64,000 bases of DNA, from NCBI RefSeq assembly GCF_004337365.2, contig NZ_CP044016.1, positions 744,001-808,000 on the forward strand, given 5' to 3'. The notes below the pieces were generated by a model that was not told the origin of the DNA, ran no database searches, and saw only the letters and a list, made by a program, of their open reading frames with translations. Both the position numbers and the translations under genes were made by a program. The stretch is from Rhizosphaericola mali (lineage in GTDB: Bacteria; Bacteroidota; Bacteroidia; Chitinophagales; Chitinophagaceae). Positions 27,164-36,741 of this stretch are shown piece by piece (within the stretch, counting starts at the first letter, position 1; every line of letters begins with the position of its first letter).

Positions 27164-28030
27164 TTATTGATAAAGAGAGCCTGTGTTCATCACTGGAGTA
27201 GCGGATTTTTCACCACAAAGAACCACCATTAAGTTGCTTACCATCGCAGCTTTTCTTTCATCATCCAGCTCTACAATATTTTTTTTGGATAAAAGTTCCA
27301 GTGCGGTCTCTACCATGCCAACGGCGCCTTCTACGATTTTCGCTCTCGCTGCCACAATTGCTGTCGCTTGTTGTCTTTGCAGCATTGCACCTGCGATTTC
27401 TGCTGCATATGCTAGATGACTAATACGCGCTTCCAAAACGTGTACACCTGCAAATGCTAATCTTTCGTTTAGTTCTTGTACGAGCATTTCTGTTACTTTT
27501 TCTGCACCATCTCGCAATGTGATAGTTGCATTTTCATCTTCCAAATTGTCATATGGGAAGCTGGTGGCAAGATGACGAATGGCTGCTTCGCTTTGTATTT
27601 TAACATATTGCAAATATTGGGAGACTTCAAATGCCGCTTTATAGGTATCTTTTACTTGCCAAACAATTACGGCACCGATTTCAATAGGATTGCCCATGCT
27701 ATCATTGACTTTTAATCTCGAACTTTCCAAATTTTCTGCACGTAAGGAAATTGTAAATTTTCGGAAAAATGGATTCACAAATAAAAGCCCATTTGCTTTA
27801 ACAGTACCTACGTAATTTCCAAAAAATACGCACACTTTTGAGTGGTTGGGATTGACAACTAATATTCCTTTGAATAGGAATATGGCGATGATAAATGCCA
27901 CAAATGATATAATAATCATTAATGGATTGTGAGGCACATTTAAAATAAAGTTAGCTATGGCAATTAGTATTAGTAAGATGCCAAAGGATAAAGCTGCAAA
28001 ACCAGAAACAGGTTTGATTAATTTTTCCAT
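27164..28030 (-). CDS. SPFH/Band 7 domain membrane protein
   Basis: Stomatin/prohibitin/flotillin-type protein of 288 residues. Two hydrophobic segments at about residues 10-30 and 36-58 anchor it. The SPFH domain follows (about 58-215), with NPFFRKFTISLRAENLESS, GAVIVWQVKDTYKAAFEV and the late RLAFAGVHVLEARISHLAYA. An Ala-rich helical tail (RQQATAIVAARAKIVEGAV) promotes oligomerisation. Such proteins organise membrane microdomains and protease complexes. It forms an operon with the RHH gene. A 17-base palindrome touches the start codon. Confidence 0.88.
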   Translation of the reverse strand: MEKLIKPVSGFAALSFGILLILIAIANFILNVPHNPLMIIISFVAFIIAIFLFKGILVVNPNHSKVCVFFGNYVGTVKANGLLFVNPFFRKFTISLRAENLESSRLKVNDSMGNPIEIGAVIVWQVKDTYKAAFEVSQYLQYVKIQSEAAIRHLATSFPYDNLEDENATITLRDGAEKVTEMLVQELNERLAFAGVHVLEARISHLAYAAEIAGAMLQRQQATAIVAARAKIVEGAVGMVETALELLSKKNIVELDDERKAAMVSNLMVVLCGEKSATPVMNTGSLYQ

Positions 28031-28047
28031 GATATCAATTTGATATC
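28031..28047. promoter_or_regulatory. Palindrome abutting the SPFH start codon, candidate RHH operator
   Basis: GATATCAA t TTGATATC is a perfect 8-bp inverted repeat with one central base. It lies immediately upstream of the ATG on the minus strand, where a ribosome would load. Small RHH proteins bind symmetric sites of this size, and the operon encodes one. Binding is inferred. Confidence 0.45.
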
Positions 28048-28072
28048 AAAATTATATTAAATTTTGAGATTA

Positions 28073-28113
28073 AATAAAAAAGCCGAAAAAAATATTTTTT
28101 CGGCTTTTTTATT
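28073..28113. terminator. Bidirectional terminator after the arginase-fold gene
   Basis: Perfect 19-bp stem (28073-28091 with 28095-28113), 3-base loop. AGCCG/CGGCT is the GC core, flanked by long A and T runs on both sides. It reaches into the stop codon of the minus-strand gene at 28112. Confidence 0.88.
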
Positions 28114-29254
28114 AGTTTCTTTCGATGGTTCGTAACCAACGCTCCGGAATGTCATTTTTTGCGGCAATAAGATAATCCTCTTTACTGCAAGGGATGAATC
28201 CAATTTCTGGTACGTCCATCCACCATTTCCCCGTAATTTTACTTTGTAAAAATGTAGATTCGATTTCGGCAAATCTTACATGATACTCCATGAAATGTTC
28301 TCTTTCATCAATTGTCGCTTCTTCTTTACTTTGATGTATACCATCCATAATATACCAAAGCATATGCGCCATTTGTTTGGATGTAAGGTTATGTAAATCA
28401 CGTTCTTTTTTCAAGCCATAAATTCCAATGGTGGAAACTTTATTAGAAAAGCCTGCATATTGCATCAATGTACAAGCTTCTTCGCCATTAAATCCATTGG
28501 GGGTAATATGATTTGCTGGTGCATGCGCATTTTGAATCGCAGCAATGTCAAAACTTACCATGTCAGAATATCGAATCACTGGCTCCATTGCTTCAATATT
28601 GTCCTTAATTTTTCCGACACGATAACAATCAAATCTTAATTTGTCAATGGTTTCCAACATTCCTGGATGTACCAAATAGCTTTGGAATCCAATATGATTG
28701 TAGGATTTGATAAAATTGGGTTCTTGGGTAAATATGGGCAATAGGAAATTATCTACAGGTAATGCGCTATCCATATCCAAATCAATTCGAGCGTCGATAT
28801 TAGAAATATGAATAATTTTTTGCGAAGCCGCATAAGCATCGTATTGCGCAGCTGTTAAATCATGGCTACCACCAAGAATCACTATTTTTTTACCCAACGG
28901 AATTAATTCTTTCAAAATAGCACACAGTGCTGCATAAGTATCTTGTAATGTAAATCCTGATTTTACATTTCCCAAATCGGCTACTTGTACGTCGTCATGC
29001 CATTTGTATAAATTATAAAATTCTGTACGAATGCTATTGGGGGTTTCGTCATCAATTTTAGCTTCGAATGCACCTCTAGAATCGCCACATCCCAATATAA
29101 TCAAGTCTGCATGAGTAATATCTGGTAAGGACTCTGTATTACAAAGAATATGTTTTCCTTGTTGGGTTTCGCGAAAACCTTCGTCGCTGGAAATTTCAAA
29201 TATATTGATCGGCGCAAGAAAATCTGCGATACTCTCTAAAGAAAATGAAGACAT
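28112..29254 (-). CDS. Ureohydrolase (arginase/formimidoylglutamase) fold protein
   Basis: Cytoplasmic protein of 380 residues in the arginase superfamily, of the Bacteroidota branch usually named formimidoylglutamase. The three metal motifs are partly lost. GGSHDLT keeps the His of GGDH. NIDARIDLD keeps both Asp of DAHxD but has Arg for His. VSFDIAAIQNAHAP keeps the first Asp of DxD but has Ala for the second. A classical dinuclear Mn centre is therefore unlikely, and activity is doubtful or altered. A late NGFNGEEACTLMQYAG segment is conserved in this branch as I remember it. Divergent from gyrB. Confidence 0.8.
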   Translation of the reverse strand: MSSFSLESIADFLAPINIFEISSDEGFRETQQGKHILCNTESLPDITHADLIILGCGDSRGAFEAKIDDETPNSIRTEFYNLYKWHDDVQVADLGNVKSGFTLQDTYAALCAILKELIPLGKKIVILGGSHDLTAAQYDAYAASQKIIHISNIDARIDLDMDSALPVDNFLLPIFTQEPNFIKSYNHIGFQSYLVHPGMLETIDKLRFDCYRVGKIKDNIEAMEPVIRYSDMVSFDIAAIQNAHAPANHITPNGFNGEEACTLMQYAGFSNKVSTIGIYGLKKERDLHNLTSKQMAHMLWYIMDGIHQSKEEATIDEREHFMEYHVRFAEIESTFLQSKITGKWWMDVPEIGFIPCSKEDYLIAAKNDIPERWLRTIERN

Positions 29255-29360
29255 TTTTGAATGATTTTTAACGTAAAGCGCAAACCTACCAAAAAAGTTT
29301 TTGCCTAAAAAAGTTAATCTCGATTTCTTTATAAAATTAGACTTTTTCCCTGAAAAATAA

Positions 29361-31448
<2,088 letters not shown>

Positions 31449-31474
31449 ATAGAAATTATAGTTTATAAATTTGT

Positions 31475-31502
31475 ATAAAACCCTGAGTAATCAGGGTTTT
31501 AT
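31475..31502 (+). terminator. Rho-independent terminator after gyrB
   Basis: Perfect 12-bp stem (31475-31486 with 31491-31502) around the core CCCTGA/TCAGGG with a GTAA (GNRA) loop and T-rich 3' arm. Confidence 0.9.
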
Positions 31503-31526
31503 TATTAGTAGAAAAAAGTATTTCAA

Positions 31527-32504
31527 ATGCAATTTCAAATTCCGATCAATATTCCGAAGGTACAACCAACTATAACTTATGAAGATAAACTGATGCTATT
31601 AGGCTCCTGTTTTACGGAACATATTGGTAGTTTTTTGGAAAATGATAAATTTAATGTTTTTCAAAACCCATTTGGAATAATATTCGATCCACTTACAATT
31701 TCCAATAATGTTATTCGATTAATCGAAAACCGAAAGGTAGAAAAATCGGAACTATTTGAGAGGACTGAAATTTGGCATCATTGGGATTTTCATAGTGCAT
31801 ATTCTGCATTAGAACCTAATATTGCTTTGGAAAAAATGAATAATTCTATTGAAAATGGGTATCAATTCTTAAAAGAAACAAAGTGGTTGATTATAACCTT
31901 AGGTACGGCTTATAACTATACTTTTTTATCCGAAAATAGATCCGTCGCCAATTGTCATAAAGTTCCTGGAAATCAGTTTCGCAAAAATATGATGACTATT
32001 GAAGAGATTATTCGTGCATTTGATATAATGCTCTATCGATTATTTCATTTTAATAAAGATGTGCAAGTAATTTTTACTATTAGTCCAGTTCGGCATATTA
32101 AAGATGGAATTGTTGAAAATAATCGAAGTAAAGCACGACTATTAGAAGCTGCCCATCATTTAGTAGACAAATTTGATCGCATTCATTATTTTCCTGCGTA
32201 CGAAATTTTGATAGATGTATTGCGTGATTATAGATTTTACGATGCAGACCTTGTTCATCCGAATTATGCAGGAACAGCGTATGTTTTGGACTTATTTAAA
32301 AATTATAGTATGTCCGAAGAAACGATCAAATTTTCGGAAATAATGCATAAAATTTATTTAGCGAAAAAACATAAACCTTTTAATCCTGAAAGTGAAAGCC
32401 ATCAAAAATTTTTACAAAAGAACTATGAACTTTGTCAAGAACTAGCGGAAAAATATCCTTACTTAAATTTCGAAAAAGAGCTAGCATTTTTCAAAATAAA
32501 TTAA
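31527..32504 (+). CDS. GSCFA-domain protein
   Basis: Protein of 325 residues named for its LLGSCFTEHIG motif (about residue 26), probably an SGNH-hydrolase-like esterase or acyltransferase. Further family marks are NVFQNPFGIIFDP, HHWDFHS, IITLGTAYNY (Gly/Asn block), TISPVRHIKDG and DLVHPNYAGTAYV. In the last, Asp and His fit an SGNH catalytic dyad, and the Ser of GSC would be the nucleophile. No signal peptide. GSCFA proteins are widespread in Bacteroidota and Alphaproteobacteria with unknown substrate; a role in surface polysaccharide modification is possible. The ethanolamine permease gene follows after 50 bases. Confidence 0.88.
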   Translation: MQFQIPINIPKVQPTITYEDKLMLLGSCFTEHIGSFLENDKFNVFQNPFGIIFDPLTISNNVIRLIENRKVEKSELFERTEIWHHWDFHSAYSALEPNIALEKMNNSIENGYQFLKETKWLIITLGTAYNYTFLSENRSVANCHKVPGNQFRKNMMTIEEIIRAFDIMLYRLFHFNKDVQVIFTISPVRHIKDGIVENNRSKARLLEAAHHLVDKFDRIHYFPAYEILIDVLRDYRFYDADLVHPNYAGTAYVLDLFKNYSMSEETIKFSEIMHKIYLAKKHKPFNPESESHQKFLQKNYELCQELAEKYPYLNFEKELAFFKIN

Positions 32505-32554
32505 GCTCTAATTTTCAACCATTTTTAGTATATTGAGCTATCTAATTACTACAA

Positions 32555-33865
32555 ATGGCGCAAGAAAATACTACTTTAAAAAAAGCATTAACACCGTTAC
32601 ACCTTTGGGGTATTGGTGTTGGTTTGGTTATATCCGGTGAATATTTTGGATGGAATTATGGCTGGTCTGTTGCGGGTACGGTTGGCTTATTGATTGCCAC
32701 TATTATTATTACAGTACTTTATTTCACCTTCATATTTAGTTTTACAGAACTCACCACTTCCATTCCTAAAGCCGGAGGTCCTTTTTCTTATGCGATGAAA
32801 GCTTTTGGTCCTATTGGTGCATTTATAGCTGGTTATGCTACATTAATTGAATTTCTATTTGCAACACCGGCTATTGCCTTAGCATTGGGAAATTATGTTC
32901 ATTTTCTACATCCGCAATTGCCAGTAATGACTGTTGCGGTTGTGAGTTATTTTTTATTTACTGGAATAAATTTATTGGGAATAAAAGAAGCTGCATGTTT
33001 TTCTTTAATCATGACCATATTGGCGATTTTAGAATTGTTGATATTTATGGGAATTACTTTGCCGCATTTTGAATCCAAAAACTTTATGACAGATGCAATG
33101 TCCTTTGGGTGGAAAGGCGTATTTGCCGCTTTGCCATTTGCGATTTGGTTATATGTCTGTTTGGAAGGAATTGCTATGGTAGCAGAGGAAGTAAAAGGCG
33201 GAAAAAGGACGATTGCACGTGGTTATAGTTCTGCTATGATTACTTTAGCTGTATTGGCGATTGGTGTCATGTTTGCCGTTGGAGGTACGGCACCTTGGCA
33301 CCAGCTCGATCATTTGGATTATCCTTTACCTGAGTCTATCGGAATTGTATTAGGGCGAAATAATCAATGGACAAAAATCTTTGCAGGGATCGGTTTGTTT
33401 GGATTGATTGCCTCATTTCATGGAATTATTATAGGTTATTCACGTCAAATATTTGCATTAGCGAGAGACGGATATTTACCCAAAATATTTGGAAAAGTAA
33501 GTTCAAAAAGGCAAGTACCTTATTGGGCATTGTTGCTCGGTGGATTGATTGGATTGTTTTCTTTGAAATATTTAAAAACGGATCAATTAGTTATTATGGC
33601 AACTGTAGGAGCAGTGGTGATGTACATTGTAAGTATGTTAGGTTTGTTTAAGTTGAGAAAAGTTGCACCTGAAATGGAACGACCCTACAAAGCACCATTT
33701 TATCCCATTTTTCCAGCTATTGCGCTCATTTTATCTATAATTGCATTGGTTGCGATGATGGTTAGTTATGGGAAAATTTGTGTTATCTTTTTTATTGGAT
33801 TAGGGATTTTATTGCTAATCTTTTACCTTACGGGAAAATATAAAAATATTCATCCAATGGATTAA
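32555..33865 (+). CDS. eat: Ethanolamine permease (APC superfamily)
   Basis: Twelve-helix amino-acid/polyamine/organocation transporter of 436 residues. The opening LTPLHLWGIGVGLVISGEYFGWNYGW is typical of the ethanolamine permease group (EYFGWNYG). The following segments are TSIPKAGGPFSYAMKAFGP and LEGIAMVAEEVKGGKRTIARG. eutB starts 11 bases downstream, so uptake and cleavage of ethanolamine are coupled in one operon. No RBS stands out upstream. The context makes ethanolamine the clear substrate. Confidence 0.93.
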   Translation: MAQENTTLKKALTPLHLWGIGVGLVISGEYFGWNYGWSVAGTVGLLIATIIITVLYFTFIFSFTELTTSIPKAGGPFSYAMKAFGPIGAFIAGYATLIEFLFATPAIALALGNYVHFLHPQLPVMTVAVVSYFLFTGINLLGIKEAACFSLIMTILAILELLIFMGITLPHFESKNFMTDAMSFGWKGVFAALPFAIWLYVCLEGIAMVAEEVKGGKRTIARGYSSAMITLAVLAIGVMFAVGGTAPWHQLDHLDYPLPESIGIVLGRNNQWTKIFAGIGLFGLIASFHGIIIGYSRQIFALARDGYLPKIFGKVSSKRQVPYWALLLGGLIGLFSLKYLKTDQLVIMATVGAVVMYIVSMLGLFKLRKVAPEMERPYKAPFYPIFPAIALILSIIALVAMMVSYGKICVIFFIGLGILLLIFYLTGKYKNIHPMD

Positions 33866-33876
33866 ATAATCGTATT

Positions 33877-35262
33877 ATGGCATTTTCGCAAATCATTGGT
33901 ACCAAAAAGTATGTTTTTCATGATCTTAAAACTTTATTAGCTAAAGCCACCCCGAATCGTTCGGGTGATGAATTGGCAGGTATTGCAGCAGAGACGAATG
34001 AGGAACGTGTCGTTGCTCAAATGATTTTGGCGGATGTACCATTGAAATATTTTTTGGAAGAGTGGGTAATTCCTTATGAGTCTGATGATATCACTAGGCT
34101 AATTTCCGATACACATGATTTAAATGCATTTGCTAAAATTTCAACGCTTACCGTTGGGGAATTGCGTGATTGGTTATTGAGTGAAAAAGCGAATACTATA
34201 GTTTTACAACAAATATCCAAAGGTCTTACGCCTGAAATGGTTGCTGCTGTCTCTAAACTGATGCGTAATCAGGATTTAATCTTAGTCGCAAAGAAATGTG
34301 AGAATGTAACACAATTTAGAAATACGATTGGTCTTAGTGGGCATCTTTCTACTCGTCTACAACCTAATCACCCGACGGATGATAAACAAGGTATTGCCGC
34401 TTCTATTGTTGATGGACTCATGTACGGAAATGGAGATGCTGTGATTGGCATAAATCCTGCAACAGATAGTCCTGCAAATGTTTCCCAGCTATTGTATATG
34501 TTAGATGGATTACGGGAAAAGTTTCAAATTCCTATACAAAATTGTGTCTTAACACATATTACTACAACGATAGAATTAATAGAAAAAAAAGTTCCAGTAG
34601 ATCTTGTTTTTCAGTCGATTGCTGGTTCGCAAAAAGCAAATGAAAGTTTCGGCATTAATTTGCAAATATTACAAGAAGGTTATGAGGCGGGTTTATCTTT
34701 AAAGAGAGGAACTATTGGAAATAATCTGATGTATTTTGAAACAGGACAAGGAAGTGCGCTCTCTGCAAATGCACATTTTGGTGTGGATCAACAAACATTA
34801 GAGTGCCGTGCTTATGCTGTTGCAAGACACTATAAACCATTATTGGTGAATTCTGTAGTTGGCTTTATTGGACCAGAGTATCTTTATGATGGTAAACAGA
34901 TTAGTCGTGCAGGATTAGAAGATCATTTTTGTGGTAAATTATTAGGTCTACCGATGGGTATGGATATATGCTATACCAATCATGCCAATGCAGATCAAGA
35001 TGATATGGATAATTTAATGACCTTACTTGGAGTTGCTGGCATTAATTTCATTATGGGAATTCCTGGTTCTGATGATATAATGTTAAACTATCAAACTACT
35101 TCATTTCATGATGCGCTTTATTTACGTAAAGTTTTGGGATTAAAAGCAGCTCCAGAGTTTGAGAATTGGCTATTAAATCATGGCTGGGTAGATGAAAACT
35201 ATAATTTATTATCATCCAAACAATTTCTTTCTAATTCATTTTTTAAAGCTTTAAATGTATAG
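33877..35262 (+). CDS. eutB: Ethanolamine ammonia-lyase large subunit
   Basis: Catalytic subunit of the adenosylcobalamin-dependent lyase that turns ethanolamine into acetaldehyde and ammonia; 461 residues, close to the usual 453. It has the substrate-barrel motifs HLSTRLQPNHPTDD, GLMYGNGDAVIGINPATDS, LTHITTTIEL, FETGQGSALSANAHFGVDQ, and GIPGSDDIMLNYQTTSFHD. It overlaps eutC by 8 bases, so the subunits are coupled. No EutA reactivating factor or microcompartment shell gene is in the window; those would have to be elsewhere or absent. The enzyme requires B12 supply. Confidence 0.95.
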   Translation: MAFSQIIGTKKYVFHDLKTLLAKATPNRSGDELAGIAAETNEERVVAQMILADVPLKYFLEEWVIPYESDDITRLISDTHDLNAFAKISTLTVGELRDWLLSEKANTIVLQQISKGLTPEMVAAVSKLMRNQDLILVAKKCENVTQFRNTIGLSGHLSTRLQPNHPTDDKQGIAASIVDGLMYGNGDAVIGINPATDSPANVSQLLYMLDGLREKFQIPIQNCVLTHITTTIELIEKKVPVDLVFQSIAGSQKANESFGINLQILQEGYEAGLSLKRGTIGNNLMYFETGQGSALSANAHFGVDQQTLECRAYAVARHYKPLLVNSVVGFIGPEYLYDGKQISRAGLEDHFCGKLLGLPMGMDICYTNHANADQDDMDNLMTLLGVAGINFIMGIPGSDDIMLNYQTTSFHDALYLRKVLGLKAAPEFENWLLNHGWVDENYNLLSSKQFLSNSFFKALNV

Positions 35263-36046
35263 GGAAATGGGAGGGAAGGAAATTACGGAAGAGGATTTTT
35301 GGTCAAAGATGCAGCAATTCACTAGTGCTCGCATTGGATTGGGACATACGGGGATTTCTATTCCGATGAAAGAAGTTTTATCTTTTAAATTAGCTCATGC
35401 GCATGCGAGAGATGCGGTTTATTCTCATTTAGATACTGACAATATTACTAGACAAATTAGTGAATTAGGTATAGATCTTATAGTTCTAAAATCTCAAGCT
35501 GAGGATCGTGATACCTATCTAAAAAGACCAGATAAAGGTCGTGTACTTTCTTCAACTTCTAAAGCGATTATTTTAGATAAATCGATTCCTAAAGGATACG
35601 ACATATTGATTGTAGCTGGTGACGGTTTGTCTGCAAAAGCTATCAATGAAAATTTAATCCCTCTACTTGAAAATTTATTCAAAATTAATGTGCAAAAATC
35701 CAATTATAAGATCGCTCCAATAGTTTTAGTGGAAAATGCAAGAGTTGCGATTGGTGATGAAATTGGGGAAATTTTAGAAGCTAAGATTGTAATTCAATTA
35801 ATAGGAGAGCGGCCAGGTTTGAAGTCTTTTGATAGTTTGGGTGCATACATAACATATGCTCCTAAACTAGGATTGACAGATGAAGTAAGAAATTGTATTT
35901 CTAATATCAGAGTCGGTGGTTTATCAAGTCTAATTGCCGCAGATAAGATATATTACCTAATTCAAGAGGCATTTCAACGGAAATTGACAGGTGTACAGTT
36001 GAAAGATAATTATTCAAATGATGAATTTACACTTGATAAATCCTAA
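35255..36046 (+). CDS. eutC: Ethanolamine ammonia-lyase small subunit
   Basis: Cobalamin-binding small subunit of 263 residues, shorter than E. coli EutC (295) because the N-terminal extension is reduced. Motifs: TSARIGLGHTGISIPMKEVLSFKLAHAHARDAVYSHLD near the start (first half TSARIGLGHTG, second half HAHARDAV), then the catalytic-site DGLSAKAINENL and IGERPGLKSFDSLGAYI. These are the GERPGL and SLxAY blocks of EutC. The start overlaps the eutB 3' end by 8 bases. The Imm26-type gene begins 49 bases downstream on the same strand. Confidence 0.94.
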   Translation: MYREMGGKEITEEDFWSKMQQFTSARIGLGHTGISIPMKEVLSFKLAHAHARDAVYSHLDTDNITRQISELGIDLIVLKSQAEDRDTYLKRPDKGRVLSSTSKAIILDKSIPKGYDILIVAGDGLSAKAINENLIPLLENLFKINVQKSNYKIAPIVLVENARVAIGDEIGEILEAKIVIQLIGERPGLKSFDSLGAYITYAPKLGLTDEVRNCISNIRVGGLSSLIAADKIYYLIQEAFQRKLTGVQLKDNYSNDEFTLDKS

Positions 36047-36095
36047 ATTAATTAAAAACTATTGCTGTTGTGATAGCTTCAAATAAATTAGAAAC

Positions 36096-36554
36096 ATGGC
36101 AATTAGGAAAGAAGGTGCTTTTATAGAAATTTTATTACCTAATGGAATGTTTTCATATGGTAGAATCTTAGCTAAAGCAAGTTTTGCATTTTATAATATT
36201 TATTCAGAAAATAAAATATTGGATTTAGAATTCATTAAAAACGCTGAGATTATTTTTATAAATTCCGTATATAAATATGCTATATCAAAAAATCGCTGGA
36301 TAATTATTGGAATAATTGAACTTGAACCAAATTTAAGAGTATTGCCAATGGAGTTTATCCAAGATACATTTAATTATAATCAAATTGAACTCTACGATCC
36401 AAATACTGGAGAAATTAAACAGTCTCAAAAATCTGAATGTTTGGGGCTAGAACGTGCAGCAGTATGGGAACCCGAGCATATCGAAGATCGAATTATTGAT
36501 TATTTTGAAGGACGTTTAAATGTTTGGTATGAATCCTTAAAAATTAAAGATTAA
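36096..36554 (+). CDS. Imm26-family immunity protein, without an adjacent toxin
   Basis: Protein of 152 residues with no signal peptide. It opens with KEGAFIEILLPNGMFSYGRIL, which matches the Imm26 start (a KxGxxxxIPLPxGxYxxGRVL-like pattern). These proteins are immunity factors for polymorphic toxins of contact-dependent systems. A later YDPNTGEIKQSQKSECLGLERAAVWEPEHIEDRI region is also typical (first half YDPNTGEIK, second half AAVWEPEHIEDRI). No toxin, Rhs or VgrG gene is nearby, so it is an orphan immunity gene. It follows eutC by 49 bases and may be transcribed with it. A large inverted repeat lies 70 bases downstream. Confidence 0.72.
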   Translation: MAIRKEGAFIEILLPNGMFSYGRILAKASFAFYNIYSENKILDLEFIKNAEIIFINSVYKYAISKNRWIIIGIIELEPNLRVLPMEFIQDTFNYNQIELYDPNTGEIKQSQKSECLGLERAAVWEPEHIEDRIIDYFEGRLNVWYESLKIKD

Positions 36555-36622
36555 AAATATACAAATAATGCAAGGTGTAGTGAGAATTTATAATCTGTTT
36601 GTTAGCCTTTGCTTATTTGTTC

Positions 36623-36681
36623 CAAATTAATACAATAGTAATATAAGTACTATAGAATTATATTACTATTGTATTAATTTG
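36623..36681. repeat. Perfect 24-bp inverted repeat with 11-base loop
   Basis: Arms 36623-36646 and 36658-36681 are exact reverse complements; the core is TACAATAGTAATATA. The stem is almost all A/T and has no terminal T run. It lies between the Imm26 gene and the phospholipase gene, 60 bases before the latter's ATG. It may act as a terminator, an mRNA stabiliser or a regulator site; which one is not determined. Confidence 0.8.
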
Positions 36682-36741
36682 AAACAGGAGTATGAATATA
36701 TTTCATTTAAAAATCAATGTTATTTTTATTAAATATACTAT

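Noticed and set aside
28057..28272. 71-residue minus-strand ORF at the end of the arginase-fold gene
   Set aside because: It overlaps the conserved C-terminus of the larger gene in another frame and runs through its terminator hairpin.
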